Positions 1 through 11,879 of a stretch of DNA of 64,000 nucleotides are shown piece after piece. Position numbers and translations under genes: made by a program. This stretch comes from Anticarsia gemmatalis (Eukaryota > Arthropoda > Insecta > Lepidoptera > Erebidae), in the NCBI RefSeq assembly GCF_050436995.1, contig NC_134757.1, forward strand, positions 2,678,501-2,742,500, given 5' to 3'. The number at the start of each line of letters is the position of its first letter. The first letter of the stretch is position 1. The notes below the pieces were generated by a model. The model was not told the origin of the DNA and did not search any database. It worked only from the letters and a program-made list of their open reading frames with translations.

Positions 1-486
1 TTATTGTTTTATATTCTCTCAGTTCCTATCCAAGAATAACTAGTTTTAATAATAAACATACAACACAAATAAACGTCATAATATATAATTAAACGGAAAC
101 AGTACAACTAATTACCAGTACTATAATTAGATCGAATCAATCAACACACCTATACATAAACAAAGAAATTAAGGTTTTATGATGAAGTTCTCAAATAACA
201 ATTAATTATAATAATCTTCATAAAACATGTATGAGCAATCTATGAGCTATATAAAAATATTTCTTTCACAATTAGGAAAAATCTATTTATTTAAAACTAG
301 CGGTTTTCCACGATTTCGTCCGTGTAGACATCAGTTTACCGTTTCCACAACTTATTATACGGCTCTACTTATTAGCTCTTGTGGTATTTGAGATTTCGGG
401 ACGAGCAAGTGAGTAACCTCTAGTTTTTATTTATATAGATCCTATTAGTCTTTCATTATATTTAAATGAAAATACTATTTAATTAC

Positions 487-870
487 TTGTCATCTGGGGG
501 CACGGAAGTGCCCCCGCAAGTCGAGCAAAAAAAAAGCGGCACGGCCGTAACATCCTTTTCTCGAAGCAATTCGGCCTATTTTTGACACCCCTATAATCTC
601 GTTGTGGATAAAACAAGAAGCCTGGATTTTCAACAACTAATCAGTCATTGTATAAACACGGTATATTTAAAATTTCAGTCAATTTGAACCAGTAGTTTAA
701 GAATGACAACTTGTTAAAATTTTGAATTTTGTCACTCACTGATTCACTGATTCACTGACTCACTGACTCACCGATCATCAAAAGTCTAAGGTACTTCTAG
801 CAGACTTAGAAGCTTAAAATTTAGAATACAAATAGGGTTTAGTGTCTTAATCATAGGAAAAATTTAATAT
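487..870. repeat. Interspersed repeat with GC-rich hairpin and (TCACTGAT)n-type tandem tract
   Basis: It begins with a perfect 8-bp hairpin (GGGGGCAC, loop GGAA, GTGCCCCC at 496-515), then a CpG-rich stretch and a short tandem array of cactgatt/cactgact units (731-772). I recognise the overall sequence as a common lepidopteran interspersed repeat. Element class and ends are uncertain. Confidence 0.5.
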
Positions 871-1174
871 TTTCTAATTTCGGTCCAGTTTTCTAAATAC
901 ACCAACTGCAACAATAAATTTGTAATCCTATATAAATGTATAAGATTACAAGGTTACATTTGCAGTTAATGAATTATTATTACTGTAGAAAATAAAATAA
1001 ATAGGTGTAAATAGGTACCTACTACATAAGGCATAACAGGAGGGGGTATAGGGTGGGTAAGGGTGTTTAGCCCATGAAACTGAATAACATTCCCATAGGA
1101 AAATATGTTGAATTATGAAAAAAAACGTCTTTCCATACAAATTGGACTTATGTTCGCTCTACAAAAAGAAGTGA

Positions 1175-1652
1175 GATGCCATCAAAAACATTCTGTAAAA
1201 ACCTCAAGTCTCGCCGTAAAAAGTTGTGAGATCTATATAATACCAAGTCGATTAATCTATTTATTAGTCTCTACTTAAAGGACCTTCTGTCTTAAGTTAT
1301 TACGTATGTTATTATCATGCCAATTTAAAAATAAATACCTTTAAAACAAATAGATCGACTTGGTCATCGCAAGAAAACACAAATTCGCCATTATCATTTC
1401 AGGAGCATTAACTTCTCGTCGTGCTGTGTAGTGTGATACATACAAACAATCAAATCATGCGATGGCCAGGTCGGTCTATTTGTTTTAAAGGTATTTTTTT
1501 TAAATTGGCATGATAATAACATACGTAATAACTTAAGACAGAAGGTCCTTTAAGTAGAGACTAATAAATAGATTAATCGACTTGGTATTATATAGATCTC
1601 ACAACTTTTTACGGCGAGACTTGAGGTTTTTACAGAATGTTTTTGATGGCAT
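1175..1652. repeat. Foldback element with ~195-bp inverted arms
   Basis: The arm at 1175-1370 is repeated in inverted orientation at 1459-1652 with only a few mismatches, around an 88-base spacer. The arms start atgccatcaaaaacattctg and meet the spacer at gcgatg(a/g)cca. No ORF is present. It is probably a non-autonomous hairpin (MITE or foldback) insertion; no target-site duplication is obvious. Confidence 0.85.
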
Positions 1653-1849
1653 TATTTTATAACTAACAATTTCGACGATTCATAAAGAGTCACTGAATTG
1701 ATTGAGTCAAACCCAATGACGTCACGATTTAGCGCGCGAATTCGCACGTGACAGAAACTGTTTATTATATACTTAGACTACTACTTACGTGGGATAGCGT
1801 AAACAGACGCTAGGATGAGAAGGATGGTGTACATGATGATGAGCAGACA

Positions 1850-1874
1850 GACAGACAGACAGACAGACAAGACA
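1850..1874 (+). repeat. Simple repeat (GACA)n
   Basis: About six tandem GACA units with one slipped unit at the end. Confidence 0.9.
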
Positions 1875-2044
1875 GGCGTGGCGGGATCCACGCGACTGTT
1901 CAGATTATTCTCAACACTGCCACTTTATAGTTAATTGGTGATATACAGTGTGTTGTGGGTTTATAGTAACTAGTGTTTGTGTATTTTCAAGGCTTTGTAA
2001 CCGTTTATTTTGTATTTTTAGAAACTGTAATATAATTAGGTATT

Positions 2045-2150
2045 TGTATGGATGTGAATGAAGCAAAGGAAATTTGTAAGGATCGTACCAAGTGGCGTTC
2101 TCTGGTCTCCTCCTATGTAAAGAAGTCGTTGTTTTATGTATGTATGTAAG
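2045..2150 (+). mobile_element. Non-LTR retrotransposon 3' tail
   Basis: The frame reads MDVNEAKEICKDRTKWRSLV, resembling the C-terminus of a retrotransposon ORF2, and ends in an ATGT simple repeat. This is the best-preserved reading frame of the tail family in this window. It is only about 100 bases, 5'-truncated and inert. Confidence 0.55.
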
Positions 2151-2794
2151 GTAATTAACGGCAGTTTAAAGTCGTTAGGGTGTGGTTTTTTAAGAGATAC
2201 TTAACTTATGCACAGCATAGAATTTCAAATAGTTGTCACCTGAAATACGTGATACCCTGATCTGTTTAATTTGTTCACAACCTGTATGTTTACTTACTGA
2301 ATACGAATACTCTCAGTTTAAAGGTCCTCAGTATATGAACAGGTCGTGTAAATTTTCTAGCGTAAATCCTAAAGGAGGTGTGTCCGTGATGAAATTACTG
2401 AAGGCGTCGCAGTGTTGATTGTTATCTCGAAGCACTTCTGTTTGACAAAGATATCTGGCCCCATTTTCTGTTTGAGTGACCGTAGTATTATTTCAATTTA
2501 CAGACGCTGAAGAATAACTTTAGTTGCTTTATTTGCTTAAAATCAAATTAAAGTCATTTTAAGCATAAGTTATTTAATTTGTTAGAAAAGCACGAAGATC
2601 GCTCACTCTGTTTTGACGTTAAAAGAGACGAATAAAAATTCTCATTTATTGTATTATTTGCCCGTGGCTTTTCCATCAAAACAAATTCCTACTAAAATTT
2701 TAATAAAAATTGCTTTAATTATTTACTGTTCATATGTTTGTTTTACAGACTGATCATAAAATAAGTCTATTTTTAAAAACTGTTCCGTTACTGA

Positions 2795-2976
2795 GTAACT
2801 GACTAACTGACCGGCATACAATGCAGAGCCGAAACTACTGAGCGTAGAAAGTTGAAATTTGGCATGAAGATTCCTTAGTAAGTTTGCAGGAGTAATAAGA
2901 GAGTTTTTTTGGAAATTCCACCCCGAAGGGAGTAAAGTTCTATGCGGGCAAAGCTGCGGGCGGAAAGTTAGTTAAG
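2795..2976 (+). mobile_element. Interspersed repeat ending gcgggcggaaagttag
   Basis: Has gccgaaactactgagcgtag, ttgaaatttggcatgaag and ccaccccgaaggg, and ends with the 'gcgggcggaa..tag' terminus typical of small lepidopteran Helitron-like elements. Class assigned from memory. Confidence 0.45.
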
Positions 2977-3217
2977 AAATAAATGAACACGTGTTGCTAG
3001 TAGAACACAATATTAATTGATGTTTAATATGTTTATTATGAATCAATTAAATGATCACATGAGTTACTGATCTCGTAACCTAATTATCTCGTAATTCTAT
3101 TAAATCAATGCAGGCCAGACATAATAATTCTTGTTAGAATCATTTTCATGCAACTACATAAAGCTAGTACGACCAAAGAAATGGTACTTTTATATGTTTA
3201 TAAGAAACCTCGTTCAT

Positions 3218-3305
3218 GGCCAGTGTGGTGGACTCTAGGCCTCACGCCTCCCTCGTTCAAGAGGCGACCCTTGCCCAGCAGTGGAACAGCTATGGATTAA
3301 ATAAA
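3218..3305 (-). repeat. Interspersed repeat (gctggccaagtgcg family), inverted fragment
   Basis: Contains tggccagtgtggtggactct, cctccctcgttcaag and cccttgcccagcagtggaac. Very common in lepidopteran DNA (from memory); about 90 bases. Confidence 0.5.
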
Positions 3306-4837
3306 CAGGTGCTGAGTTATTAATCTTTGATATTAGTACTATTTTGTCTTAATTTTAAATGTCTTGTGCTCAAGACTCTTGGGTTATTTTTTATTAATTT
3401 TCCATTAGATCACTGAAATACTTAAAATGGTATAGTACTGCCGACTTTTTGAAAACAAACCTATATATGGGAAGAAAATATAGATAGATGTCTTATATTC
3501 GTGTTAAATCTCGCAAAATATTAGATGATAAATATAATGCATTCCGATAGTTTAAAACATATACATGGCCGATTGTTTTAGACGATCTTCAGAAAGTAGT
3601 ATTTTCATGCTTTCTGTCACTTTATCTATCGGTTAGTCTTGCCTTTAGCCCTCAACGGCTATTAAATCAGCAGATAGTGGCATTATCTGGCTCTCGGTGG
3701 TCTAAAATTGGTCATTTTCGTGTAAATAACTCTACTATATACTCTAGACTCTCTAAACTATAGAAATTTATAGTTTCTTGTTACCAAATCACCCTGTATA
3801 ACCCCCACGCAATCACCCCGTGGGACAAAACTGTTCTTGTAACTGTGACGCGTTTGTTATCAGTGTTTTTTCTCTTTATCTTATTAGTCTAACGAATTAT
3901 TAAGATAGGCTCAGCGGTGTGGCTATCCCGTGACACACCCGTGGGCCATAGTTCGATAACAGAGTCGTTAACTTTAAAAACAATATTTTTTCGTTGATAT
4001 TTTTTTCAACTTGTTATGTAATATGAATTGATTGAGTATTTAACTTAGTAGATAATAATGAAAACAGGTTTCGTAGTATATAAGATTTTTCTTTAATTAT
4101 TAAGTTATTAGTTTATTCATGGTTTTCGTTCGGTTAACTGGTAGTTAAGGTTCAAGCTGCTAAAGGTTCTTCTCAGCTATTTTGCTGATTTCATCAATTT
4201 TAACGAAAATTGAGAAAATTGTAGTTCGGGTCTAGCTCTAAAGAACGAAGAAGAATGAAACGAACTTGAGAGGTTCATACTCATATTTACAAATATAGAA
4301 GGAAAAATAATATAAATTATAAGGAAATACGGACCATTTGACCCGCATTTGACCAGACTCGAGACCTAACCTTTGCCTTGTTAGTGAGATCTTTGCTCAG
4401 CAGTGAAACAGTGACAGGGCAAAAAGGTATGATTTGGGTTTGTTAGGAGACACAGTATACTGACATTTCAGCATCCAATATCAACATAAGCCAGCGAAGG
4501 AAGTTCGATAAATAATTGTTCGTTACAAAGAGTGATAATAATATGGGAACCCGCAACGCTACAAAATGATATTATTAAAGGCAAAACGCATAGCCGATGT
4601 AGGCGAAAATACCACTTGGCTAAAAATGACATTGTGTGATGGAATCAACAACATTTGTGCCGTACTATTTTTACATTATGTTTTATATAGAACACGTTAC
4701 CTATAGTGTGTGTTAATTGTGAATATTTTTATTGCTGAATATTGTGCGTTCAAGGAACATAATGACAGGTATTTATATTTTTATAATCTTTATAGTCTGC
4801 ATTCTATATTTTCGTATATCGTTATACTATACTTCAC

Positions 4838-4950
4838 CTGCGCTTGGCGCAATGGTTAACATGCGTAGCTCTGCGTGTGGTGAGTTCGAATCCCACCCAG
4901 ATAAAATATTTGTATGATGAGATCGAATAACTGTTCTAAGCCTGGATGTT
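4838..4950 (+). mobile_element. tRNA-derived SINE copy
   Basis: tggcgcaatggttaacatg (A-box-like) and gtgagttcgaatcccaccca (B box) about 30 bases apart, then a body with tttgtatgatgagatcgaat. Not a tRNA gene: it does not fold into a cloverleaf and recurs with its tail elsewhere. Confidence 0.5.
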
Positions 4951-5111
4951 ATTTTTTATACTAATGTATATACCACTGCGCCAAACGTGCAGTTACTGAA
5001 TATCCAACTCTCGCCCTTCGAAACGTAAACCGTAGAATTAGTGAATAAAGCTTGATTACATAACTTTTAAAATTTCACGTTGTATGTATTTACGAACACG
5101 TTTTTTACCTA

Positions 5112-5208
5112 TCTAGCTTCTTCTACGGTCTAGGCAGTAGTGTTAAAAACTATTGATTACAAGGTCTCGGGTTCGATTCTTGGGTCGGGTAAAGTGCTAT
5201 TGGTATTT
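5112..5208 (+). mobile_element. tRNA-like SINE head, diverged
   Basis: ctcgggttcgattcttgggt (B-box-like) followed by aaagtgctattggtattttt. The same tail follows the copy at 9146-9230. Confidence 0.4.
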
Positions 5209-5266
5209 TTTAATACATATAGAACATTACTCAATAGTAGTCCGGAGTTTAGTAACGTGCCCGGTA

Positions 5267-5395
5267 TATGACAATAGGCTCGCCCCCTATAACATGGGAC
5301 TAAAATTGTAAATAGCTAAACGTGAGTATATTCTATACACCTCTGCCTACATTTATTGGTATAACAGGCGTGATGTTACGTTTGTAGTTGTCTAT
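5267..5395 (+). repeat. Interspersed repeat ending cctctgcctac..ggtataacaggcgtgat
   Basis: Shared with 56520-56580 (ctccctctgcctacactttc, gggtataacaggcgtgat) and 60415-60500. Ends in TATGT-type sequence in the other copies. Confidence 0.4.
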
Positions 5396-5772
5396 ACGTA
5401 CGCACTTTACCTTAGAATTCCTGACGTTTCGGCGCCGGTCCCAGGTGACCGCGGTTGCTGTGGTCCATCGCCCGTGTAACCTATTATAAAGTAGAGTGAC
5501 TTGTTATAAAGTAATTAGTTACAATACTTATTATCTATGTTTTACACGAATATAACGATAATTTCAATAGTAATCATTCTTTTTAATTAAGTAGATACGT
5601 ATTCTCCGCATGACTGACCCCTCGCTTTACTTCGATATTATTGGCTAGATAAAAGTGTTTGATAACTAGTCGCTACTGAAAGCCAATTGCAATGACTGAT
5701 GAGTAAATATAACGAAAGGCAATAATTATAATGATGTTATAATAAAACAACGTTACTGAAAATAAATTTGAC

Positions 5773-5955
5773 TGCCTGCGTGGCGCAGTGGTTTAGGTCA
5801 CCGCGCCGCTACCGTTGCGTTGGGAAATCGTGGGTTTGATTCCCACACGGATTTTTTTTGTGCGATCCACAAATAACTGTTTCCGGTCTGGTTGTACTTT
5901 GTGTCCGTTATTTGTACCTATATTTGTAAAAGTCAATTCTGAGTGCGGGAGTTAT
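5773..5955 (+). mobile_element. tRNA-derived SINE, near full length
   Basis: The head is tgcctgcgtggcgcagtgg with B box gtgggtttgattcccacacg. The body includes ccacaaataactgtttccgg, gtgtccgttatttgta and a gcgggagtt end. It carries Pol III A and B boxes. Confidence 0.6.
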
Positions 5956-6120
5956 CTTTTGATTAAAAGAAAAAAAAGAAAATAAACATAAAACATGCCT
6001 TCTTTCCATGGGGATAGACGTATTGAAGTGTTTTTAGATTTTTAATCCATTATTTAAAATAATGAAAAGAGAGTTAAGCTTAAAATAATAAGAAGAAAAT
6101 AATTTATTTTCTCTACTTGT

Positions 6121-6250
6121 AACCGGCGGTCCTGTAACAAGATGTAGGTATGTATGTGAATGAAGCAATGAAAGTTTGTAAGGATTGTACCAAGTGACGT
6201 TTTCTGGTCTCTGCCTAACCCTATGGGGAGATGGCGTGATTTTATGTATA
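6121..6250 (+). mobile_element. Non-LTR retrotransposon 3' tail
   Basis: Same family as the 2045 copy (cggtcctgtaacaag, aaggattgtaccaagtg, tctctgcctaacccctat-like). A stop codon (tga) replaces Trp in the KWRS motif, so it is decayed. Confidence 0.5.
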
Positions 6251-6598
6251 AAACGTATTATAGAAAATGTATAAATTAGTTAAATCAAAAGTATATCTTA
6301 ATAAGTGTACTTAGTTAAGATAAAAACATACCGTTATTATAGGTCGCTGAAAATACATCCTACACCTTTTTTCATTGCAATATTTTTATTCACTTCTTTT
6401 GCGATACTACCGATACTTATATAAAACGATTAAGTGATTAAATAGGTACAAGAGGTAGGATTTACAATAAAGTGACTACGCATGTATACTTGAGATTTCA
6501 AGAGTAAGTAGTTTATTATCACCATTCTTAATACTACAATGCTAACAACGTGGTTGCCTCGTGGGTGAAGCTATTTTTATCTAAGTAACAAAAGCAGC

Positions 6599-6875
6599 GC
6601 GGATCGATCTCTCAGGTTAAGCTACGCTTGCCGAGGATGGTTAGTGGATGGGTGATCGTATTATACATACCGAGTTCTTTTGTGTTTCGGAAGGCACGAA
6701 AAATTGTGGGTCGCGGCTGTCATTTATAAAAGATTTTTGACAATTGTTAGTAGTAGTCAGAAGCTTGAAAGTCTAACAAGCATTCTTGCTGAGGGGTATC
6801 GTGTTATAACCCTGAGAACTGGGCTGTGGACACTGGACGTCAGATAGGCAGTCGCTTCATGTCAAATAATGGTAT
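6599..6875 (+). mobile_element. 5S rRNA-like SINE
   Basis: The head reads gttaagctacgcttgccg, then ggttagtggatgggtgatcg, which follows the internal promoter half of 5S rRNA (GTTAAGC...GGTTAGTACTTGGATGGGTGACC). Downstream is ccgagttcttttgtgtttcg then gaaggcacg and a body shared with other copies. Derivation from 5S rRNA is inferred from this motif order. Confidence 0.55.
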
Positions 6876-6894
6876 TAAATTAATTTCGTCCGAA

Positions 6895-7100
6895 GATAAG
6901 TGACCGCATAGTGGTATTTGAACTGGGCGTTTCCGTGCTTCGTAGGGCACGTAAAAAGTCGATCCCGGTTGTTATCAATTAACATAACAATCGTTAAGCC
7001 ACGTCAAAGACCTTCGGGTGGCTTGAAAAACTTTGACACTAGGTTGACCACTAACCGTACGAAGAGAAGAAAAACAAATCGGTGTAGTACAGTTTCTGCG
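6895..7100 (+). mobile_element. 5S-like SINE, second subfamily, 5'-truncated
   Basis: Body segment with gtatttgaactgggcgtttc, gtgcttcgtagggcacgta and gacactaggttgaccactaa. It matches the body of the 32.6-kb copy. The opposing ORFs here are artefacts of it. Confidence 0.5.
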
Positions 7101-7435
7101 CGTCTCCCGTCTTGATATTTGCGTCCATCCATTCATCTCTAAAGAGGATACGAGTAATAATGCCCACGTTTTGTAATGCATTTGAATATCAATGACCACC
7201 TGACCCTTTAGTCTGTGACCTCTATACGGGCCTACATTCTATTAATCAATCTCCTTTGTGTAGATGCAGAATCTTTCCGTTTCTTCAATGTTTTTGAGGA
7301 TAAAAAGTGAGACTTTTAAAATGTGAACTTCTTAGGAAAATAAAGACCTTTATAGATATTTTGTTATAAACATAAATGCTGTATTTTTGTTTACGATTCA
7401 CATTTATCTGTAACATAATTCTCGACAACCGGCTC

Positions 7436-7570
7436 TAACTATAGACAAATTTTGTATGAAAACCTGATCAGCTCTTCAAGGAAGCGGCGTAGAAAATTTT
7501 TATGAAGTACATGTTAAATGTCAAACTTTCGTACCCTATGATATCGACTGTAGAGAATCGGGCCACTGAG
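7436..7570 (+). repeat. Interspersed repeat with gtcaaactttcg / gtagagaatcg motif
   Basis: Shares aaattttgtatgaaaacctg, atgttaaatgtcaaactttc and tgtagagaatcgggccactg with copies near 25.4, 35.5, 41.7 and 56.4 kb. Confidence 0.4.
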
Positions 7571-8272
7571 CTATTACTGCCAATATCTCAATTTAACCAA
7601 TTTTATTATTATTTCAAGACTGCATCATAAGATAAATAGTGAATAGTGCTATTAAATCATCAAATACTTACTCCATTAGAAAAAACTCTCGAATACCTCT
7701 TTAAGAATGAAGTAAAAAATAAAGAAATTCAAGGATTTTTTTTACCTAGTCTGACAGTTAAATATCACATACATAGTCTGTCCAAAACCATGTCTAAAGT
7801 ACAATATACCTTATATCACTATTCTATAATTGTGGGTCAACATAACTAAACGTCTGCACTACTTCACGATCGGCCTTGAATCTGAAATAGACTTGTATTG
7901 TCCAAGATACATCGCGTTGACCTCAACTCATTGTGTTTGATCCATTTTGTACGATATTGACCCGCACGTGAAATCATTTTTTATTAATATTGTGCCTTGT
8001 AACAGAATGCAAAAAGGGCTTGGTTTTGATATTAAATATGCGAGTATAATTGCTTGTTCCGAAAAGTAGGGCTATTGAGCAATGATAGCTTAGTGGCATA
8101 AATTGGTACTTCCCAGGTGGTTGACGATTCGAAACCGAGGCAAGACACCTGTGATTTTTCGAAGTTACGTGGGTATTAGAAATAATTATAACTGGGAAGG
8201 AAAAAATTGGGATGCAACCTTACAGGTCTGAGAGTTCTTTAGAACAGTAAATTCTTGAAGGTATATAAACTC

Positions 8273-8366
8273 CCCAACCTGCACTTGGTTAGTGTGGTGG
8301 ACTCAAAGCCTAACCCCTTCCTCATTACGGGAGGAGACCTTTGCTCAGCAGCGGAATGTTAGTGGG
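8273..8366 (-). repeat. Interspersed repeat (gctggccaagtgcg family), inverted fragment
   Basis: Contains cctgcacttggttagtgtgg, ctcattacgggaggagacct and ttgctcagcagcggaatg. Confidence 0.45.
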
Positions 8367-8844
8367 TTAAATTAATATACAGTTATGTTCAAGAAGATAC
8401 AAAAATATACCGAGAAAAATAAACTTTATAATTCCTCAAAGTATTTACGTAAGTTAATAAATAAATGTTTATTAAGATTAGTAGTGTGATCCGTCTCGCG
8501 GTTTATGGTCAGTAGACAATGTGCCATAATTCTTTTATTGTGTGTGCTAAGTATTATCTATGACAAACATGGCGGTTGAAAAGGCGGGAAATGCGCGTGC
8601 AGAATAAAGTTTTAAATTTATTTTATTTCTTTGTTCTGTGCCATTACATTTATTGTATTTTTTATTAGTACATTAATTATTAATTACTTACTACTTTTTT
8701 ACTTATTATATTCTTTTTTTCGTCTTATGGACCTCACCTCACTAGCGAGCAGCACTTTCCAGTCCTAATTATTCTTCCTAATCCGAGTTAGAATTATAAA
8801 TACGAGAATTTGTATCAATAGACGTTACTTTGGTACTCTGTTAC

Positions 8845-8990
8845 GCAAAAACTACTGAATATTTCTTATTAAAATTTAGCACACAGGTTTACAACACGTA
8901 CGAATTGAGACACGAATTAAAATACCCACGTAGGATACTTTTTACTCTGAGAAATCTTTCCGTGTGAAGTTGCGGGCAGAAGCTAGTATC
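8845..8990 (+). mobile_element. Interspersed repeat, degenerate copy of the 2.8-kb element
   Basis: Contains gcaaaaactactgaat, then aaatacccacgtaggat and gttgcgggcagaagctagta at the end. Confidence 0.4.
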
Positions 8991-9145
8991 TGTACAAATT
9001 TTCTGTATGAAGAGTTCTCATTTAAGTTATGACTGTAGTAAGGATATTTGAGAGTGCTTATCATCTGTCTTTAGTGGTTTGTATTCATATATACTTACAT
9101 ATATCATGACATCGTTGCATGCTTTTTAAAAGAGTATTACTATCT

Positions 9146-9230
9146 CTGTGGCGCGGTCGGTAGACTCGACTGCTATCCAAGAGGTCCTTGGGTTCGATTC
9201 CTAGGGCCGACAAAGTGCTATTGATATTTT
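9146..9230 (+). mobile_element. tRNA-like SINE head
   Basis: tctgtggcgcggtcggtaga and cttgggttcgattcctaggg, then aaagtgctattgatattttt. Mutated in the stems, so unlikely to be a functional tRNA. Confidence 0.45.
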
Positions 9231-9242
9231 TATAATTTCTAT

Positions 9243-9350
9243 TAAACAGCTTTCCGCCCGCGACTTGGTCCGCATGGAATTTCAGCCCCTTCGGATTTTC
9301 TACGCTCAGTAGTTTCGGCTGTGTGTTGTCCAACAGCCACTTAGTAACGG
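9243..9350 (-). mobile_element. Interspersed repeat, inverted copy of the 2.8-kb element
   Basis: The reverse complement contains actactgagcgtagaaaat, ccgaaggggctgaaattcca and cgcgggcggaaagctg. It accounts for the minus-strand ORF at 9085-9333. Confidence 0.45.
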
Positions 9351-9559
9351 AAAAGTTTATCTGGCATTTATCTGTGAGAGTTATTATATTCAGTAGAATT
9401 TATGCAAGTCTTTGATTGGCGAAGACCGACGTCAATTGAAATTGAATGCACGAGAACCATGCAACCATGAAACCTTTTCATATTCTAATTTCATTCTCAC
9501 TAGCCTTGACTTTGTATCTTTATAAGCAAAGAAACGCACTAAAAAAAGTATGATAACGC

Positions 9560-9832
9560 AACAGCATACATACATCTATACTCATATTATGAAGCTGAAG
9601 AGTTTGTGTGTATGTTTGTTTCAACGCGCTAATCTCAGGAACTACGGGTCCGATTTGAAAAATTCTGTGATAGATAGCCCATTTATCGACGAAGGCTATA
9701 GGCTATATATCATCACGCTACGACCAATAGGAGCAGAGTACCAGCAAAAAATGTTACAAAAACGGGGAAAATTGTGATCCATTCTCTCTTATGTGACGCA
9801 AGCGAAGTTGCGCGGGTCAGCTAGTACTTAAA
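9560..9832 (-). mobile_element. Lep1-like Helitron fragment (inverted copy)
   Basis: About 270 bases matching, in reverse orientation, the copy at 18758-19032. Shared blocks include gctgacccgcgcaacttcgc, gggctatctatcac and tcttcagcttcataat on the reverse strand. It accounts for the plus-strand ORF at 9550-9777. Lepidopteran Helitrons of the Lep1 type carry this sequence (from memory). No Rep/helicase is present, so it is non-autonomous. Confidence 0.6.
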
Positions 9833-10861
9833 TATACCGTTCATTTGTAAATAATCTTATCTAGAAAAATGTAGGTCGGGTATTGTACAATTTAAGTTTC
9901 TCAATGACAATAAATAATAATATACCTAGATAGTAATTTCGTTTAAATAGATAAGTCCCTTATAGTAATCAAACTGGTTTTAATGTATTCGGCAACTACA
10001 CAAATGTAGGGTAGGTTTACAAGACTTCAATATGGCCTTGGGTGTGGGGTAGCAAATATCTGTGTTGCCAACTTATGAATTTAAATCAGTGTTGCTTATT
10101 TTGAAATCAGTGTTGCCATCTGAAATGTAGGAATTGTCATTCATATTATTTTATTAGCTAGTTTAAAGGTAAGTCAGGAATGCCTCCACCTAATCATATA
10201 ATAGACATTCGGGAAAACTATTCCCATCTACCCAATCCGCTGATATAATGATCAAAATATATTGAACGTACAAACGTTCACGCAATCGTTTTTTATTAGT
10301 AACAACAATATAATCTTAACTTTCATCATACACAATAAATCATATTAACGCTATAATTATTTATCTTCAAGTAGTTAACCTAATAAACGTATTATAATAA
10401 GTCAACACATGGATTTCATCACAATCGTTTAAGCCGTTTCGTAGATAATCTTTGACAATATACATGACAATTTAATCTTGTACAACTTAAGTAATATATA
10501 ATATGTTTTAATTACATTATCGTTAAGATAAAGCTTCAATTACTTGTTATGATAAGAGTAATCTGAAGTTAATTAATCTTTGATAAGAATAGTTTCAGAA
10601 TATGGCCTATATTGGTATTCGAAATGTCGGGGATATGATTGAGTAGTCGAAAATATTCGAAATCTATAGGATCGCTGTGCAATGATATAAATTAAAAGAT
10701 AAAGATTCAAAGGTCCACTAACAATACGATAAAATAATAAGTATTTTTCTCGAAATTATTAGTAGATCTACGTATTAGAAATAAATAAATATCATCGGAC
10801 AACTCGCACGCGGTTATTTTCAAACTAAGCGGAGCTTGTACTATGGAAAGAAACTCGTGCT

Positions 10862-10966
10862 CATCACATAAATATTTGTCCCGGGTGGGATTCGAACCCA
10901 CTGCGGCGCTACTGCTATTACGGCGAGACGGTACGACAACGGTAACCACTGCGCCAAACATGTAGT
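10862..10966 (-). mobile_element. tRNA-derived SINE, inverted
   Basis: The reverse complement has gtttggcgcagtggttaccg, gcagtgggttcgaatcccac and gggacaaatatttatgtgat. It belongs to the same subfamily as the 31.7-kb copy. Confidence 0.5.
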
Positions 10967-10977
10967 TAGAAGGGATT

Positions 10978-11060
10978 GAAACTCCTCAACCTGCACTTAT
11001 CTATAATTGTGGACTCAAGACCCTCATAGAAGAGTCTTATCCAGCAGTGGGCCTATCAGA
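10978..11060 (-). repeat. Interspersed repeat (gctggccaagtgcg family), inverted fragment
   Basis: Contains ctcaacctgcacttatctat and tcttatccagcagtgggcct. It directly abuts the inverted SINE at 10862-10966. Confidence 0.4.
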
Positions 11061-11367
11061 TCATTATCACGTTCAAATCATCATCATGGAAAGTGAATAA
11101 TCCTAAGAGATGTATAGAACTAATATTAGTTCATAAGTTGTCATTAAATGTATTATCTCTGTTATCTTGTAAATGTCGTTCAGATTTAATTGTAGTTGTA
11201 TGGAGACGGCTTTTTTACTTTCCAGTAATAAGTTATACAACTTGTAAAATTTAATATGCGGACGTGAATGGAAATGCCGGGAGGAGACACCTTAGAAAAA
11301 CACATAGATCATATCAGTGATGTCTTAAAAATTGCAAAAAGGTCAGGTGCGTAATATTTGGAACCAG

Positions 11368-11470
11368 CGGTCCTGTATGCCAAGTGATATGCATGTGGTT
11401 GAGGCAAGGAAGTTTGTAAAGACCGTACCAAGTAGCGTCTTCTTTCTTTGTTCGTTTGTTCTTTCTCTGC
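11368..11470 (+). mobile_element. Non-LTR retrotransposon 3' tail, truncated
   Basis: Shares gcggtcctgtat, gaggcaaggaagtttgtaaa and accgtaccaagtagcgt with the family, then diverges. Confidence 0.4.
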
Positions 11471-11879
11471 CTTCACGCCCACAGCTAGAAACTTAAGTAA
11501 AATTTACAAGGACGTCGTTGCCACACTTACCACAAAAAGTTTTTAGTGAAAAGCCTTCTTCTACTAGCCACGAAGTTTGCATGCAAAACTCTACTTAGCT
11601 GTTGGACTGTAGTGCACGAATTGCAATTCTAGTAGAATATTCCCGTAATCCCGTACTATATTCAATCCAGTTACGCCCTCATAACGTCTGCGCAATGCAG
11701 ACACTATTAAAACCAGAAGCTAACTAGTTGAAGCCGAATTACATTACTGCCATGATACTGTACAGTTCACTTTTATTGAACGTGCTCTGCAAATGAACGT
11801 AATGTCTTAGTTTATAAGACAGTCTCGGGTTTCCACTAGAATTCACTCAGTGGAAACCGATCTGTTTAATACATACGTA

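Noticed and set aside
731..772. CRISPR-like array
   Set aside because: The units are 8-9 bases with no spacers; it is a simple tandem tract in a eukaryotic repeat.
4838..5955. tRNA genes
   Set aside because: A and B boxes are present but the stems do not pair, and the sequences recur with long shared tails, so they are tRNA-derived SINEs.
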